Of a stretch of 64,000 nucleotides of DNA, positions 1 through 7,985 are shown in pieces. The notes below the pieces were generated by a model, which searched no databases, was not told the DNA's origin, and worked only from the letters and a program-made list of their open reading frames with translations. The position numbers and the translations under genes are program-made. This DNA is from CAYYFX01 sp964571855 (GTDB lineage Bacteria > ARS69): assembly GCA_964571855.1 (NCBI GenBank), contig CAZNDO010000014.1, positions 1-64,000 on the forward strand, written 5' to 3'. How positions within the stretch are numbered: the stretch's first letter is position 1; every line of letters starts with the position of its first letter.

Positions 1-122
1 CGCTAGCACGTATGGCCTGGAGGTCAGCCGCTTCATCCCATCTCGAACGCCCGCGGAAGGGACCCCGATCTGCCCCTCCGCCGCTTCGTCGTTCCCGCGC
101 TTCCGTCAGGTGGGGGAAGGGG

Positions 123-2288
123 TTACTCCCCGAAGGTGGGAGTTTCCTCTCCGGACTGCTGCGCCAAGGCTTCGTGGTGCTCCGCGCGCGTGATGTCGTC
201 GCGGGAGCGGTAGAGTTCGGCGAGGCGGGCGTGAGCGGCGGCGAAGGCGGGGTGGATCGTCACGGCCTGCTGCCAGGCGGCCTCGGCTTCGCCCGCGCGG
301 CCGAGGTCGAAGAGCGCGTCGCCCAGGCGCTTGTGGGCGCCGGCCAGCGCGGGCTCCAGCTCGATGGCGCGGCGCAGCGGGGCCTCGGCTTCGGCCGGGC
401 GGCCGCGGCGGAGCAGCGTGTCCCCCAGCGAGCGGAACGCGGTGGCGAACTCCGGATAGCGAAGGGTCGCCTCGCGGAAGTGGCGTTCCGCGGCGTCCAG
501 CTCGCCGCGTTCCAGGCGGATGCGCCCCAGGGCGTCGTGCGCCAGGAAGTGGCCGGGGAAAAGGCCCAGCGCTTCCTCCAGCTCGCGGATCGCCTCGTCA
601 GTGCGGCCCGCCTCGCGCAGCGCGTCCCCGTAGCCGTAGCGGATGTCGGCGTCCCACGGGAAGGTCCGCCGCGCGGTCTCCCGCTCCTCCAGGCTGGCGG
701 GCACGTTGCCGGTCCGGGCCAGCAGCTCCGCCCGTTCCAGTCGCAGCGTCCAGTCCTCCGGGTGCTGCGCGAGCACCTCGGTCAGCTCCGCGAGCCGCCG
801 GCGCACGCGGTGCGGCTGCTGCGTGAGCGGGCGCAGCGAGTCCGCCTCCGCGGCGAGATGCGCCTCCTGCACCGCCCCATCCCACTGCGCCGGGAACGGC
901 GGCAGCGCGCGCCGGCCGCGCATCGTGTTCACCGTGCGGTACCGCGCGATCGCGTCGTACCCGAGGCGCCGCGCCACGGCGTCGGCGCCCGGCAGACGCG
1001 CGGTGTCGGCCGCCCCGCCGCCGCCGGGGAGCACCGCGAGCAGCTCCGCCGCGATCGCCCGCGCCGCCACGAAGTTGCCTTCGAAGCGGAAGTGCACGTG
1101 GTCGTCGAACAGCTCCCGTCCCGGGACGCCCCCGGCCGAAGCCGCCGCCACCCGCGCCCGCACGTCCACCCGGTGCACGCCGCGCCCCGCCCGCGCGTCC
1201 GCCACGGAGTCCAGCGCCGCGGCCAGCCGCGAGTCGCTGCGGAAGCGGAGCAGGTCACGGTCCCGCGCCTCCGCCAGCCGTCGCGCCGCCGCCTCCGGCG
1301 CGACGCCCAGCTCCGCCTGACCGATCCGGTACGCCAGGTCCGCGGGCCGCGCATCCAGCCCGCGCGCCGCGTCCCACGCCGCCCGCGCCGCGGTCGTGTC
1401 GCCGGCCGCCCACGCGCGGTCGCCTTCCTCGACGCGCGCGCGCCACGCGCCCGCCACGTCCGCGGCGGGATCCTCCGCGCCGAAGGGCGCGCCGTCCTTC
1501 AGGTTGACGGCCATCGTGGCCACCACCACCGGCACGCCCCGCGCGATCGCACGGTCGCACACGTCCTCCAGGTTCGCGCGCCAAGCCGCCGTCACGGCCG
1601 CGAGGCGCGGGTCCTCGAACGCGAGGCGCGTCCCCAGGAACGCCTCCATGCCGGTCCACGCGGGCGGCGGCGGGCGCAGCCGGGCCGCCAGCGCATCCGC
1701 GAGCTGCCCGATCCGCCACTCCCGGATCGCCACCATCATGCGCACCATCGCGCGGTCCGCGCCGGGGATCCCGAACACCGAGCCTACGCCGAACGGCCCC
1801 ACCACCTCGTTGTTCCCCGCGTAGACCACGACCGCATCCGCCTCGTGCGCCAGGCACTCGCGCCCGATCACGCGGATCACGTGCGAGTTGATCGCGGTCA
1901 TGGCCGCGTTGACCACCTCGAAGCGCCCGTCCGGGCGCGCCGCCTCCAGCATCGCCTGCAGCATCCGCGGGATGCCGAACGCGGGCGACGGATCGCCCAT
2001 CGCCGCCGACTCGCCCAGGACGAACACGCGGCGCACGCCGTCGGGCTTGTCGCGGGCGATGAGGAACCGCTGCGGTCCGCGGGCGATGTCCTTCGGGAAG
2101 AAGCGCCAGCCGAAACGCGGGTTCTCGCTGAGGAACGCGCCGCCGTCCACGCGTCGCGGCACGAAGAAGCGCGGGTCGTACCCGAAGCCGGCGAGCCGGA
2201 GCGCGCCCTCCACGACCGCGAGGCTTGCGAGCGGCACGCCCACGACGGCCACCGCCGCGAAGACCGCCCGGCGGAGGCGCCGGCTCAT
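123..2288 (-). CDS. SGNH-hydrolase-like protein with C-terminal TPR repeats
   Basis: The product has 721 residues. An N-terminal membrane anchor or uncleaved signal (about residues 7-28) is followed by an SGNH/GDSL-like domain. The block I motif reads LGESAAMG near residue 93, a second block reads YAGNNE, and a D-D-H-V-H segment near residue 395 may hold the catalytic Asp/His pair. Tetratricopeptide repeats with regular A-x-x-x-L-G/A-x-A spacing fill roughly residues 490-710. It is probably an envelope-facing esterase or acyl-transfer protein with a protein-binding tail, but the substrate is unknown. Its ATG overlaps the deoA stop as ATGA, so it is translationally coupled to a nucleoside catabolic operon, an unexpected partner. 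A second protein of the same architecture lies at 48837-50321. Confidence 0.8.
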   Translation of the reverse strand: MSRRLRRAVFAAVAVVGVPLASLAVVEGALRLAGFGYDPRFFVPRRVDGGAFLSENPRFGWRFFPKDIARGPQRFLIARDKPDGVRRVFVLGESAAMGDPSPAFGIPRMLQAMLEAARPDGRFEVVNAAMTAINSHVIRVIGRECLAHEADAVVVYAGNNEVVGPFGVGSVFGIPGADRAMVRMMVAIREWRIGQLADALAARLRPPPPAWTGMEAFLGTRLAFEDPRLAAVTAAWRANLEDVCDRAIARGVPVVVATMAVNLKDGAPFGAEDPAADVAGAWRARVEEGDRAWAAGDTTAARAAWDAARGLDARPADLAYRIGQAELGVAPEAAARRLAEARDRDLLRFRSDSRLAAALDSVADARAGRGVHRVDVRARVAAASAGGVPGRELFDDHVHFRFEGNFVAARAIAAELLAVLPGGGGAADTARLPGADAVARRLGYDAIARYRTVNTMRGRRALPPFPAQWDGAVQEAHLAAEADSLRPLTQQPHRVRRRLAELTEVLAQHPEDWTLRLERAELLARTGNVPASLEERETARRTFPWDADIRYGYGDALREAGRTDEAIRELEEALGLFPGHFLAHDALGRIRLERGELDAAERHFREATLRYPEFATAFRSLGDTLLRRGRPAEAEAPLRRAIELEPALAGAHKRLGDALFDLGRAGEAEAAWQQAVTIHPAFAAAHARLAELYRSRDDITRAEHHEALAQQSGEETPTFGE

Positions 2289-3607
2289 GCCGCCGGTCCC
2301 GGACCGTCCACGCGCGCGAGCACCAGGGCGCGGCGGGCCGGAGCCGCCTCGGCGATTCGCACGGCCCGCGCCAGCCGCTCCGCCGCCCGCGCGGCGTCCT
2401 CCGGCGTGCGCGCGTGCACGTCCGCCAGCGGCTCCCCGCGCGTGACCCGACTCCCGGTCTTCACGCGCAGCACGAAGCCCACCGCCGGATCCACGGGATC
2501 ACCGAGCCGCGCCCGTCCCGCGCCGAGCGCGTTCGCCGCCAGGCCCACCTCGCGCGCGTCCATCGCGGCGACGAACCCGTCCGTGCCCGCCCGCGCCTCG
2601 ACCACGTGCGGCGCGCGCGGCAGCCGCGACGGGTCCTCCACGGCGCGCGCGTCCCCGCCCTGCCGGGCCACCCAGCGTGCGAAGGTCTCGCGCGCCGAGC
2701 CGTCGGCCACGCGCGCGTCCACGCGGGCCCGCGCCGCCGCCGCGTCCTTCTCGAGACCCGCCAGCAGCACCATCTCCGCCGCCAGCTCGCGGGTCAGCTC
2801 GCGCACGTCCGCAGGCCCCCGGCCGTCCAGGACCGCCAGCGACTCCACGACCTCCAGCGCGTTCCCCACCGCGAGCCCCAGCGGCTCGTCCATCGCGGTG
2901 ACCAGCGCGCGCGCCGTCTTCCCCATCGCGCGCGAGACCTCCACGAGGGTGGCCGCCAGCCGCCGCGCGTCCTTCTCCTCGCGCATGAATGCGCCCGCCC
3001 CGCACTTCACGTCCAGGACCAGCGCCTCCACGCCCGCCGCGTACTTCTTGGACAGGATGCTGGCCACGATCAGCGGGATGCTCGGCACCGTCCCCGTGAC
3101 GTCGCGCAGGGCGTACAGGCGCGCGTCCGCCGGCGCGAGGGACTTCCCCGCCGCCGCGATCGCGAAGCCCGTGTCGCGCACGACGCGGCGGAACTCGTCC
3201 GGGGAGAGCGCGGTGCCGAGCCCGGGGATGGACTCCAGCTTGTCCAGCGTGCCGCCGGTGTGCCCGAGCCCGCGGCCCGAGATCATCGGGACCGTGGCGC
3301 CGCACGCCGCCGCGATCGGCGCGAGCGGGATCGTGATCTTGTCCCCCACGCCGCCGGTGGAGTGCTTGTCCACCTTCACGCCGGGAAGGTCCGCCAGGTC
3401 CAGGACCTCGCCGGACTCCATCATCGCGCGCGTGAAGCCCGCGGTCTCCGCCGCGGTCATCCCGCGGAAGAACACCGCCATGAGCCACGCCGCGATCTGG
3501 TAGTCCGGGACGCTCCCGTCCACCGCGCCGCGCACGATCGCGGCGATCTCCTCCGGCGAGCTCTCGCCCCCGTCGCGCTTGCGCTCGAGGAGCTCCGGGA
3601 TCCTCAT
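2285..3607 (-). CDS. deoA: Thymidine / pyrimidine-nucleoside phosphorylase
   Basis: This gene encodes 440 residues, the normal length for the family. The enzyme splits thymidine, deoxyuridine or uridine with phosphate into base and (deoxy)ribose-1-phosphate in the cytoplasm. The family signature K-H-S-T-G-G-V-G-D-K is at residues 81-90 and S-G-R-G-L-G-H-T-G-G follows near 110. An N-terminal alpha domain, central glycine-rich phosphate site and C-terminal alpha/beta domain follow in the usual order. The ATG at 3605-3607 was chosen because it overlaps the deoC stop as ATGA and begins the conserved MRIPELL sequence; the reading frame stays open further upstream but that part is not conserved. 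No targeting extension is present, unlike deoC and rpiB next to it. DeoA and Pdp subtypes cannot be separated by eye. Confidence 0.95.
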   Translation of the reverse strand: MRIPELLERKRDGGESSPEEIAAIVRGAVDGSVPDYQIAAWLMAVFFRGMTAAETAGFTRAMMESGEVLDLADLPGVKVDKHSTGGVGDKITIPLAPIAAACGATVPMISGRGLGHTGGTLDKLESIPGLGTALSPDEFRRVVRDTGFAIAAAGKSLAPADARLYALRDVTGTVPSIPLIVASILSKKYAAGVEALVLDVKCGAGAFMREEKDARRLAATLVEVSRAMGKTARALVTAMDEPLGLAVGNALEVVESLAVLDGRGPADVRELTRELAAEMVLLAGLEKDAAAARARVDARVADGSARETFARWVARQGGDARAVEDPSRLPRAPHVVEARAGTDGFVAAMDAREVGLAANALGAGRARLGDPVDPAVGFVLRVKTGSRVTRGEPLADVHARTPEDAARAAERLARAVRIAEAAPARRALVLARVDGPGPAA

Positions 3608-4470
3608 GCGGCCGCGGGGTCCCCGTGGACGATCTGCACGGACGCGCTGGCCCCGATCCGGGTGGCGCCCGCCTCCACCATCCTCCGCAGCGTGGCGGCG
3701 TCGCGGATGCCGCCGGCCGCCTTCACGCCCATGTCCGGGCCCACCACGCGCCGCATGAGCGCCACGTCCTCCACGGTGGCCCCGCCGGGGCCGAAGCCCG
3801 TGGACGTCTTCACGTAGTGCGCCCCGGCCGCCTTCGCGAGCGCGCAGCCCTCCGCCTTCTCCTCGTCGGTGAGGTAGGCGTTCTCCAGGATCACCTTCAC
3901 GGTGGCGCGCGGCTGCGCGCACTCCACCACGGCGCGGATGTCCCGCTCCACCGCCGCGAAGTCCTTCGACTTCAGCGCGCCCACGTTGATCACCATGTCC
4001 AGCTCGGTGGCGCCGTCCTCCACCGCGCGGCGTGCCTCGAAGCACTTCGTCTCCGCCCGGTTCATCCCGTGCGGGAAGCCGATCACCGTGCACACGCGGA
4101 CGCCGCTTCCGTGCAGGAGGTCCGCGCACAGCGGCACCCACCACGGCTGCACGCACACGGTGGCGAAGCCGTTCTCGCGCGCCTCGGCGCACAGCTTCTC
4201 GATGTCCCCGCGCGACGCGTCGGGCCGCAGCACGGTGTGGTCGATGAGGGACGCCACGCCCGGGCCGGGCACGTCGCCGGGCTTCGCCCCGAGCCGGCAG
4301 ATGCCGAGGTCCTCGCACAGCCCGGCCAGGTGCTCCTGCGGCACGCGGCCCGCCCCGCCGTCGCAGGCCCAGTCCGCGTCCTGCCCCGCGGCCGTGCCGC
4401 CGCCGTTCCCCTCGGCCAGGCTCCGCAGCACCGCCCTCGTGATCCGCTCGACCAGCTCGTCCCGGTTCAT
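3604..4470 (-). CDS. deoC: Deoxyribose-phosphate aldolase with N-terminal encapsulation-peptide-like extension
   Basis: This is a class I aldolase that splits 2-deoxyribose-5-phosphate into acetaldehyde and glyceraldehyde-3-phosphate. The product has 288 residues against about 220-250 for typical DERA. The catalytic core starts near residue 73 (SLIDHTVL). The Schiff-base lysine is K221 in Y-V-K-T-S-T-G-F-G, and the second active-site lysine is K250 in G-V-K-A-A-G-G. The first 19 residues (MNRDELVERITRAVLRSLA) form a predicted amphipathic helix, followed by a Gly/Ala/Asp-rich linker to about residue 45. That arrangement matches encapsulation peptides of microcompartment cargo, and a matching helix begins the neighbouring rpiB product. 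The ATG overlaps the rpiB stop (ATGA) and the stop overlaps the deoA start. The catalytic call is secure; the targeting role is inferred. Confidence 0.95.
   Translation of the reverse strand: MNRDELVERITRAVLRSLAEGNGGGTAAGQDADWACDGGAGRVPQEHLAGLCEDLGICRLGAKPGDVPGPGVASLIDHTVLRPDASRGDIEKLCAEARENGFATVCVQPWWVPLCADLLHGSGVRVCTVIGFPHGMNRAETKCFEARRAVEDGATELDMVINVGALKSKDFAAVERDIRAVVECAQPRATVKVILENAYLTDEEKAEGCALAKAAGAHYVKTSTGFGPGGATVEDVALMRRVVGPDMGVKAAGGIRDAATLRRMVEAGATRIGASASVQIVHGDPAAA
4414..4470 (-). other. Candidate encapsulation peptide of DeoC (residues 1-19)
   Basis: Hydrophobic residues L6, V7, I10, V14, L15 and L18 fall on one helix face with D/E/R on the other. The pattern E-[LM]-V-x-x-I-x-R-x-V-L is shared with the rpiB extension. 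A flexible linker (G-N-G-G-G-T-A-A-G) separates it from the enzyme core. Known encapsulation peptides have the same helix-plus-linker layout. Function is inferred from this resemblance. Confidence 0.6.
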
Positions 4471-5030
4471 CCGTCCAGCTCCCGGATCTTCATCACGCGC
4501 CGCAGGTGCCGGCCGCCGCCGTGCGCGGTGGCCAGCCACAGCGACGCCATGCGCCGCGCCAGCGCCGCGGGCACGACCCCCGCGCCCAGCGCCAGCACGT
4601 TCGCGTCGTTGTGCTCGCGGCTGTTCAGCACGGTGGCCACGTCGTGGCACACCGCGCAGCGGACCCCCGCCACCTTGTTCGCCGCCATGGCGGAGCCGAT
4701 GCCCGCGCCGTCCACCACGATGCCGGCCTCGCACTTCCCGTCCCGCACCAGCCCGGCCACGCGGACGGCGATGTCCGGGTAGTCGCACGACTCCTTCGCG
4801 TGCGTGCCGCAATCCATCACCGCGAAGCCCTTCGCCTCGAGATACCGCTTGAGGTCCTCCTTCATCTCGAAGCCGCCGTGGTCCGCGCCGAGCGCGACGG
4901 TGCGCGGCGGCCAGTCCGCCGGCACGGCCGCGCGCACGACCGCGGCGCTCCCGCCGGCGTCGCCCAGCACGCGTCGCACGATGCTGCGGACCATCTCCTC
5001 GCTCACGTCGTTCCCGCGATCCCCGTCCAT
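4467..5030 (-). CDS. rpiB: RpiB/LacAB-family sugar-phosphate isomerase with N-terminal tag and no canonical catalytic Cys
   Basis: The product has 187 residues, against about 150 for ordinary RpiB. The core begins near residue 44 with V-A-L-G-A-D-H-G-G, and S-R-E-H-N-D-A-N-V-L (H141) supplies the usual histidine region. Family members interconvert ribose-5-phosphate and ribulose-5-phosphate. In E. coli RpiB the base is a Cys in I-C-G-T-G; here the aligned segment reads V-V-D-G-A-G-I-G-S, with D107 in its place, so substrate or mechanism may differ. Residues 8-24 (DVSEEMVRSIVRRVLGD) form an amphipathic helix like the one on DeoC, followed by a Gly/Ala-rich linker. The ATG shares one base with the cdd stop (TGATG). 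The pairing of tagged DeoC and RpiB recalls sugar-phosphate-utilising (SPU) microcompartment loci. Confidence 0.9.
   Translation of the reverse strand: MDGDRGNDVSEEMVRSIVRRVLGDAGGSAAVVRAAVPADWPPRTVALGADHGGFEMKEDLKRYLEAKGFAVMDCGTHAKESCDYPDIAVRVAGLVRDGKCEAGIVVDGAGIGSAMAANKVAGVRCAVCHDVATVLNSREHNDANVLALGAGVVPAALARRMASLWLATAHGGGRHLRRVMKIRELDG
4959..5009 (-). other. Candidate encapsulation peptide of RpiB (residues 8-24)
   Basis: M13, V14, I17, V18, V21 and L22 form a hydrophobic face, and E/R residues form the other. The segment aligns with the DeoC N-terminus at E, [LM]-V, I, R and V-L. A Gly/Ala-rich linker follows before the isomerase core. Two neighbouring enzymes with the same extra helix argue against chance. 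No shell protein gene is present in this window. Confidence 0.55.
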
Positions 5031-5440
5031 CACGGCACCTCCAGGCGGAACCCGTGCGGCAGCAGCTCGCCGAGCGTGGTGCGGCGCAGGCCGTCCGGCC
5101 CGTCCACCAGCACCGGCAGCGCCGCGCCCGCGAACTCCCACAGGACCTGCCGGCACGCCCCGCACGGCCAGGGCGCGGGCGGGCGGGGCGCATGCACGCA
5201 CACGGCGGCCAGCGGCGCGTCCCGCGACACGAGGCCGCGGGAAGCCGCCGCGTACACCGCGGTCCGCTCCGCGCACATGGACAACCCGTAGGACGCGTTC
5301 TCCACGTTCGCCCCGGACACGATCGTCCCCGACGCGGTGAGGACCGCCGCCCCCACCCGGTACCGCGAGTACGGCGCGTGCGCGCCCTCCGCGGCGGCGC
5401 GCGCGGCGTCCACGAGCTGCCGGACGGTTTCCTCGGTCAT
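5030..5440 (-). CDS. cdd: Cytidine deaminase
   Basis: This 136-residue enzyme is the small homotetrameric type. It deaminates cytidine and deoxycytidine to uridine and deoxyuridine in the cytoplasm, feeding the phosphorylase encoded three genes downstream. Zinc ligands and the catalytic glutamate are all visible: C56-A-E58 in M-C-A-E-R-T and C93-x-x-C96 in P-C-G-A-C-R-Q. The substrate-binding N-x-E segment (G-A-N-V-E-N-A-S) precedes them. The ATG lies 23 bases after the deoB stop, and the stop codon shares one base with the rpiB start. Its position with deoB, deoC and deoA gives a complete pyrimidine nucleoside salvage/degradation set. Confidence 0.96.
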   Translation of the reverse strand: MTEETVRQLVDAARAAAEGAHAPYSRYRVGAAVLTASGTIVSGANVENASYGLSMCAERTAVYAAASRGLVSRDAPLAAVCVHAPRPPAPWPCGACRQVLWEFAGAALPVLVDGPDGLRRTTLGELLPHGFRLEVP

Positions 5441-5463
5441 CGGCGGATTCTCCGGCAAGCCCC

Positions 5464-6642
5464 TCAGGACGGCAAGTCCGCGAGGAAGGACACCGCGGGC
5501 GCCGGCGGCGGCGGCACGCCCAGGCAATCCGCGATGGTGGCCGCCACGTCCGCGAACGTGCCCCGGGTGCCGAGCGCGACCCCCCGCCCGCCGGTCCACG
5601 CCAGCAGCGGCACCTCCTCGCGCGAGTGGTCCGTGGAGGGCGTGGTGGGATCGTTCCCGTGGTCCGCCGTGAACACGAGCAGCGTGCTCTTGCCGGCCGC
5701 GTCCAGCAGCTCCGGGATCCGCGCGTCCAGCGCGCGCAGGCATCCCGCCATCCCCTCGGGGTCGTTGCGGTGCCCGAAGCTCATGTCGAACTCGATCAGG
5801 TTCGTGAACACCAGCCCGCGCTCCATGCCGCGCAGCGCGTCCACCGTGGCGGTGACGCACTCGTCGTTCGGGAGGACGTGCACGGAGCGCGTGATCCCGC
5901 GGCCGGCGAAGATGTCGTCGATCTTCCCGACCGACACCACCTCGCGGCCGGATTCCTTCACGCGGTCCAGCAGCGTGGGCCCCGCCGGCTCGCGGGAGAA
6001 GTCCCGTCGCCGGTTCGTGCGCGCGTAGCTTCCCGGCCGCCCCGCGAAGGGGCGCGCGATGACGCGCCCCACGCCCCAGGCGCCGGTGAGTTCCTCCCGC
6101 ATGGCGCGGCAGATGCGGTACAGCTCCTCCACGGGGATCGTGTCCTCGTGCGCGGCGATCTGGAAGACCGAGTCCGCCGACGTGTACACGATGAGGCGCC
6201 CGGTGCGCTGGTGCTCCTCGCCGAGGCGCGCGATGATCTCGGTGCCGGACGCCACCACGTTCCCCAGCGCCGGCTTCCCCGCCGCCCGCGCGAACACCGC
6301 CATCAGCTCGTCCGGGAAGCCGTGCGGGAACGTGGGCATCGGCTCGCGCAGCGTCACGCCGGCCAGCTCCCAGTGCCCGGTCGTGGTGTCCTTGCCGGCG
6401 GCGATCTCGCGCAGCCGCCCGAAGGAGGCGCGCGGCGCGTCCACCGGCGGCACGCCGCGGATGCGCGTGAGGTTGCCGAGCCCGAGCGCCCCGAGGTGCG
6501 GGAGCGCAAGGCCGCCCACGGCCTCGGCCGTGTTGCCGAGCGTGTCCGATCCCTCGTCGCCGAACGCGGCCGCGTCCGGCGCCCCGCCGCAGCCCACGCC
6601 GTCCAGCACCACGATGGCCGCCTTCGGGAAGCGCTCACGCAT
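5464..6642 (-). CDS. deoB: Phosphopentomutase
   Basis: The protein has 392 residues, the standard length for this alkaline-phosphatase-superfamily mutase. It converts (deoxy)ribose-1-phosphate from the nucleoside phosphorylase into the 5-phosphate used by DeoC and RpiB. An N-terminal metal site reads V-L-D-G-V-G-C-G. The phosphorylated threonine is in K-D-T-T-T-G-H-W (residues 84-91). The C-terminal metal-binding part reads F-T-A-D-H-G-N-D-P-T-T-P-S-T-D-H. Its ATG lies inside the end of alr, an overlap of 8 bases, so the two are translated together. All expected metal and phosphate residues are present. Confidence 0.96.
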   Translation of the reverse strand: MRERFPKAAIVVLDGVGCGGAPDAAAFGDEGSDTLGNTAEAVGGLALPHLGALGLGNLTRIRGVPPVDAPRASFGRLREIAAGKDTTTGHWELAGVTLREPMPTFPHGFPDELMAVFARAAGKPALGNVVASGTEIIARLGEEHQRTGRLIVYTSADSVFQIAAHEDTIPVEELYRICRAMREELTGAWGVGRVIARPFAGRPGSYARTNRRRDFSREPAGPTLLDRVKESGREVVSVGKIDDIFAGRGITRSVHVLPNDECVTATVDALRGMERGLVFTNLIEFDMSFGHRNDPEGMAGCLRALDARIPELLDAAGKSTLLVFTADHGNDPTTPSTDHSREEVPLLAWTGGRGVALGTRGTFADVAATIADCLGVPPPPAPAVSFLADLPS

Positions 6643-7834
6643 CGCCGCTCATCCCCGGCACGCCGGCCCGGCGCTCCGACCCGAGCAGCGTGCGCTGGCC
6701 CACCGTGCGCATTCCGCGCGTGTACACGCGCGGCACGCGGCGGCCGATGCCGATCAGAAGCTCCCACACGATGGTGCCGGAGAGCGACGCGAGGTCGTTG
6801 ACCCGGATCTCCTCGTCCCCGCTGCGCCCGAACAGCACCACCTCGTCCCCCACGCGCGCCTCGGGGACGCCGCGGAGGTCGAACACCGTGGTGTCCATCG
6901 TCACGCGCCCGAGGATGGGGATGCGCCGTCCGCGCAGGAGCGCGTACCCGCGCCCGGACAGCGCCCAGGGATAGCCGTGCCCGTAGCCGACCGCGGCGGT
7001 GCCCACGCGCATGGGCTCCGGGGCCACGAAGTCCCCGCCGTAGCTCACCGGGTGACCCTCCGGCAGCTCGCGCACGTGCACGAGCCGCGTGGCGAACCGC
7101 ATCACCGGGCGGATGCCCGGGGGCGGGGGCACCGCGTCCGAGCCGGACAGCCCGTACACGAGGATGCCGGGGCGCACGAGGTCCAGCCGCGAGGCCGGAT
7201 GCAGCACGATGCCGGCGGAGTTCGCGGCGTGCAGCACGCCCGGATCCACGCCGGACGCGCGCAGCGCGCGCGCGACCTCCAGGAAGTCCGCCACCTGCCG
7301 GTCCACCATGGCGCGCCCGTCGAACGAGTCCGCGCGCGGGAAGTGCGTGAAGATCCCGGCGAGGCGCACGGCCGGCAGCGCGGCCAGCGTGCGGCAGAAC
7401 TCCACCGCGTCCCGCGGGGCGATGCCCGAGCGCCCCATCCCCGTGTCGATCTCCACATGGACCGACACCTCGCGCCCGCGCGCGAGCGCCGCCTCGCCGA
7501 GCGCCCGCGCGGCGTCCAGGTTGCCGACCGCGGGCGTGAGGTCGTGCTCCACGATGCGCGCCGCCTCGAACGGCAGCGTGGGCGACAGGATGACCACGGG
7601 AAGGCGCACGCCGTGGCTGCGCAGCTCCACGCCCTCGTCCAGCGTGGCCACGCCGACCGAGTGGGCGCCCTCCTCCTCCGCCACGCGGGCGATCTCCGGA
7701 GCGCCGTGGCCGTACGCGTCGGCCTTCACCACCACCTGCACGCCCACCGCGGGGCCGACGATCTCGCGGATCCGGCGGAGGTTCCCCGCCAGGGCGTCCA
7801 GGTCCACCTCCACCCACGCGCTGTGACCGTCCAC
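6635..7834 (-). CDS. alr: Alanine racemase
   Basis: This is a PLP-dependent enzyme that makes D-alanine for peptidoglycan. The product is 399 residues long. The PLP lysine is K37 in V-V-V-K-A-D-A-Y-G-H-G, and the second catalytic tyrosine lies in the A-V-G-Y-G-H-G-Y-P-W segment of the C-terminal beta domain. The start is the GTG at 7832-7834, directly after a strong GGGGAGGGG ribosome site; no upstream sequence in the frame is conserved. It is the first gene of the nucleoside catabolic operon, with deoB overlapping its end by 8 bases. A promoter-like TTGCCG-N17-TATCCT lies just upstream at 7863-7891. Confidence 0.95.
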   Translation of the reverse strand: MDGHSAWVEVDLDALAGNLRRIREIVGPAVGVQVVVKADAYGHGAPEIARVAEEEGAHSVGVATLDEGVELRSHGVRLPVVILSPTLPFEAARIVEHDLTPAVGNLDAARALGEAALARGREVSVHVEIDTGMGRSGIAPRDAVEFCRTLAALPAVRLAGIFTHFPRADSFDGRAMVDRQVADFLEVARALRASGVDPGVLHAANSAGIVLHPASRLDLVRPGILVYGLSGSDAVPPPPGIRPVMRFATRLVHVRELPEGHPVSYGGDFVAPEPMRVGTAAVGYGHGYPWALSGRGYALLRGRRIPILGRVTMDTTVFDLRGVPEARVGDEVVLFGRSGDEEIRVNDLASLSGTIVWELLIGIGRRVPRVYTRGMRTVGQRTLLGSERRAGVPGMSGDA

Positions 7835-7862
7835 GTCCCCTCCCCGGCGGCACGGCGTTGGC

Positions 7863-7891
7863 AGGATAGGCCCCGCCCCGCGGACCGGCAA
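7863..7891 (-). promoter_or_regulatory. Predicted sigma-70-type promoter for alr and the deo operon
   Basis: Read on the minus strand, TTGCCG (7886-7891) and TATCCT (7863-7868) are separated by exactly 17 bases. The start codon of alr is about 29 bases further on. It sits back to back with a similar promoter for mazG. Confidence 0.55.
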
Positions 7892-7918
7892 GCGAGGCCC
7901 CGCGCGGCCGCGCGCCCC

Positions 7919-7947
7919 TTGCTGGGCCGGCGCCGCGCCGGTAGCCT
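7919..7947 (+). promoter_or_regulatory. Predicted promoter for mazG
   Basis: TTGCTG (7919-7924) and TAGCCT (7942-7947) have a 17-base spacer and end 38 bases before the mazG ATG. The shape matches other candidate promoters in the window, such as carA and serS. Confidence 0.5.
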
Positions 7948-7985
7948 CTCCGGTTCCACGCCTTCCCGCGCATCCCGGAGGGATC

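Noticed and set aside
12..3503. 1163-codon open frame on the + strand
   Set aside because: It is antisense to the SGNH/TPR and deoA genes. High GC removes stop codons from opposite frames; the translation is Arg/Ala/Pro-rich low complexity.
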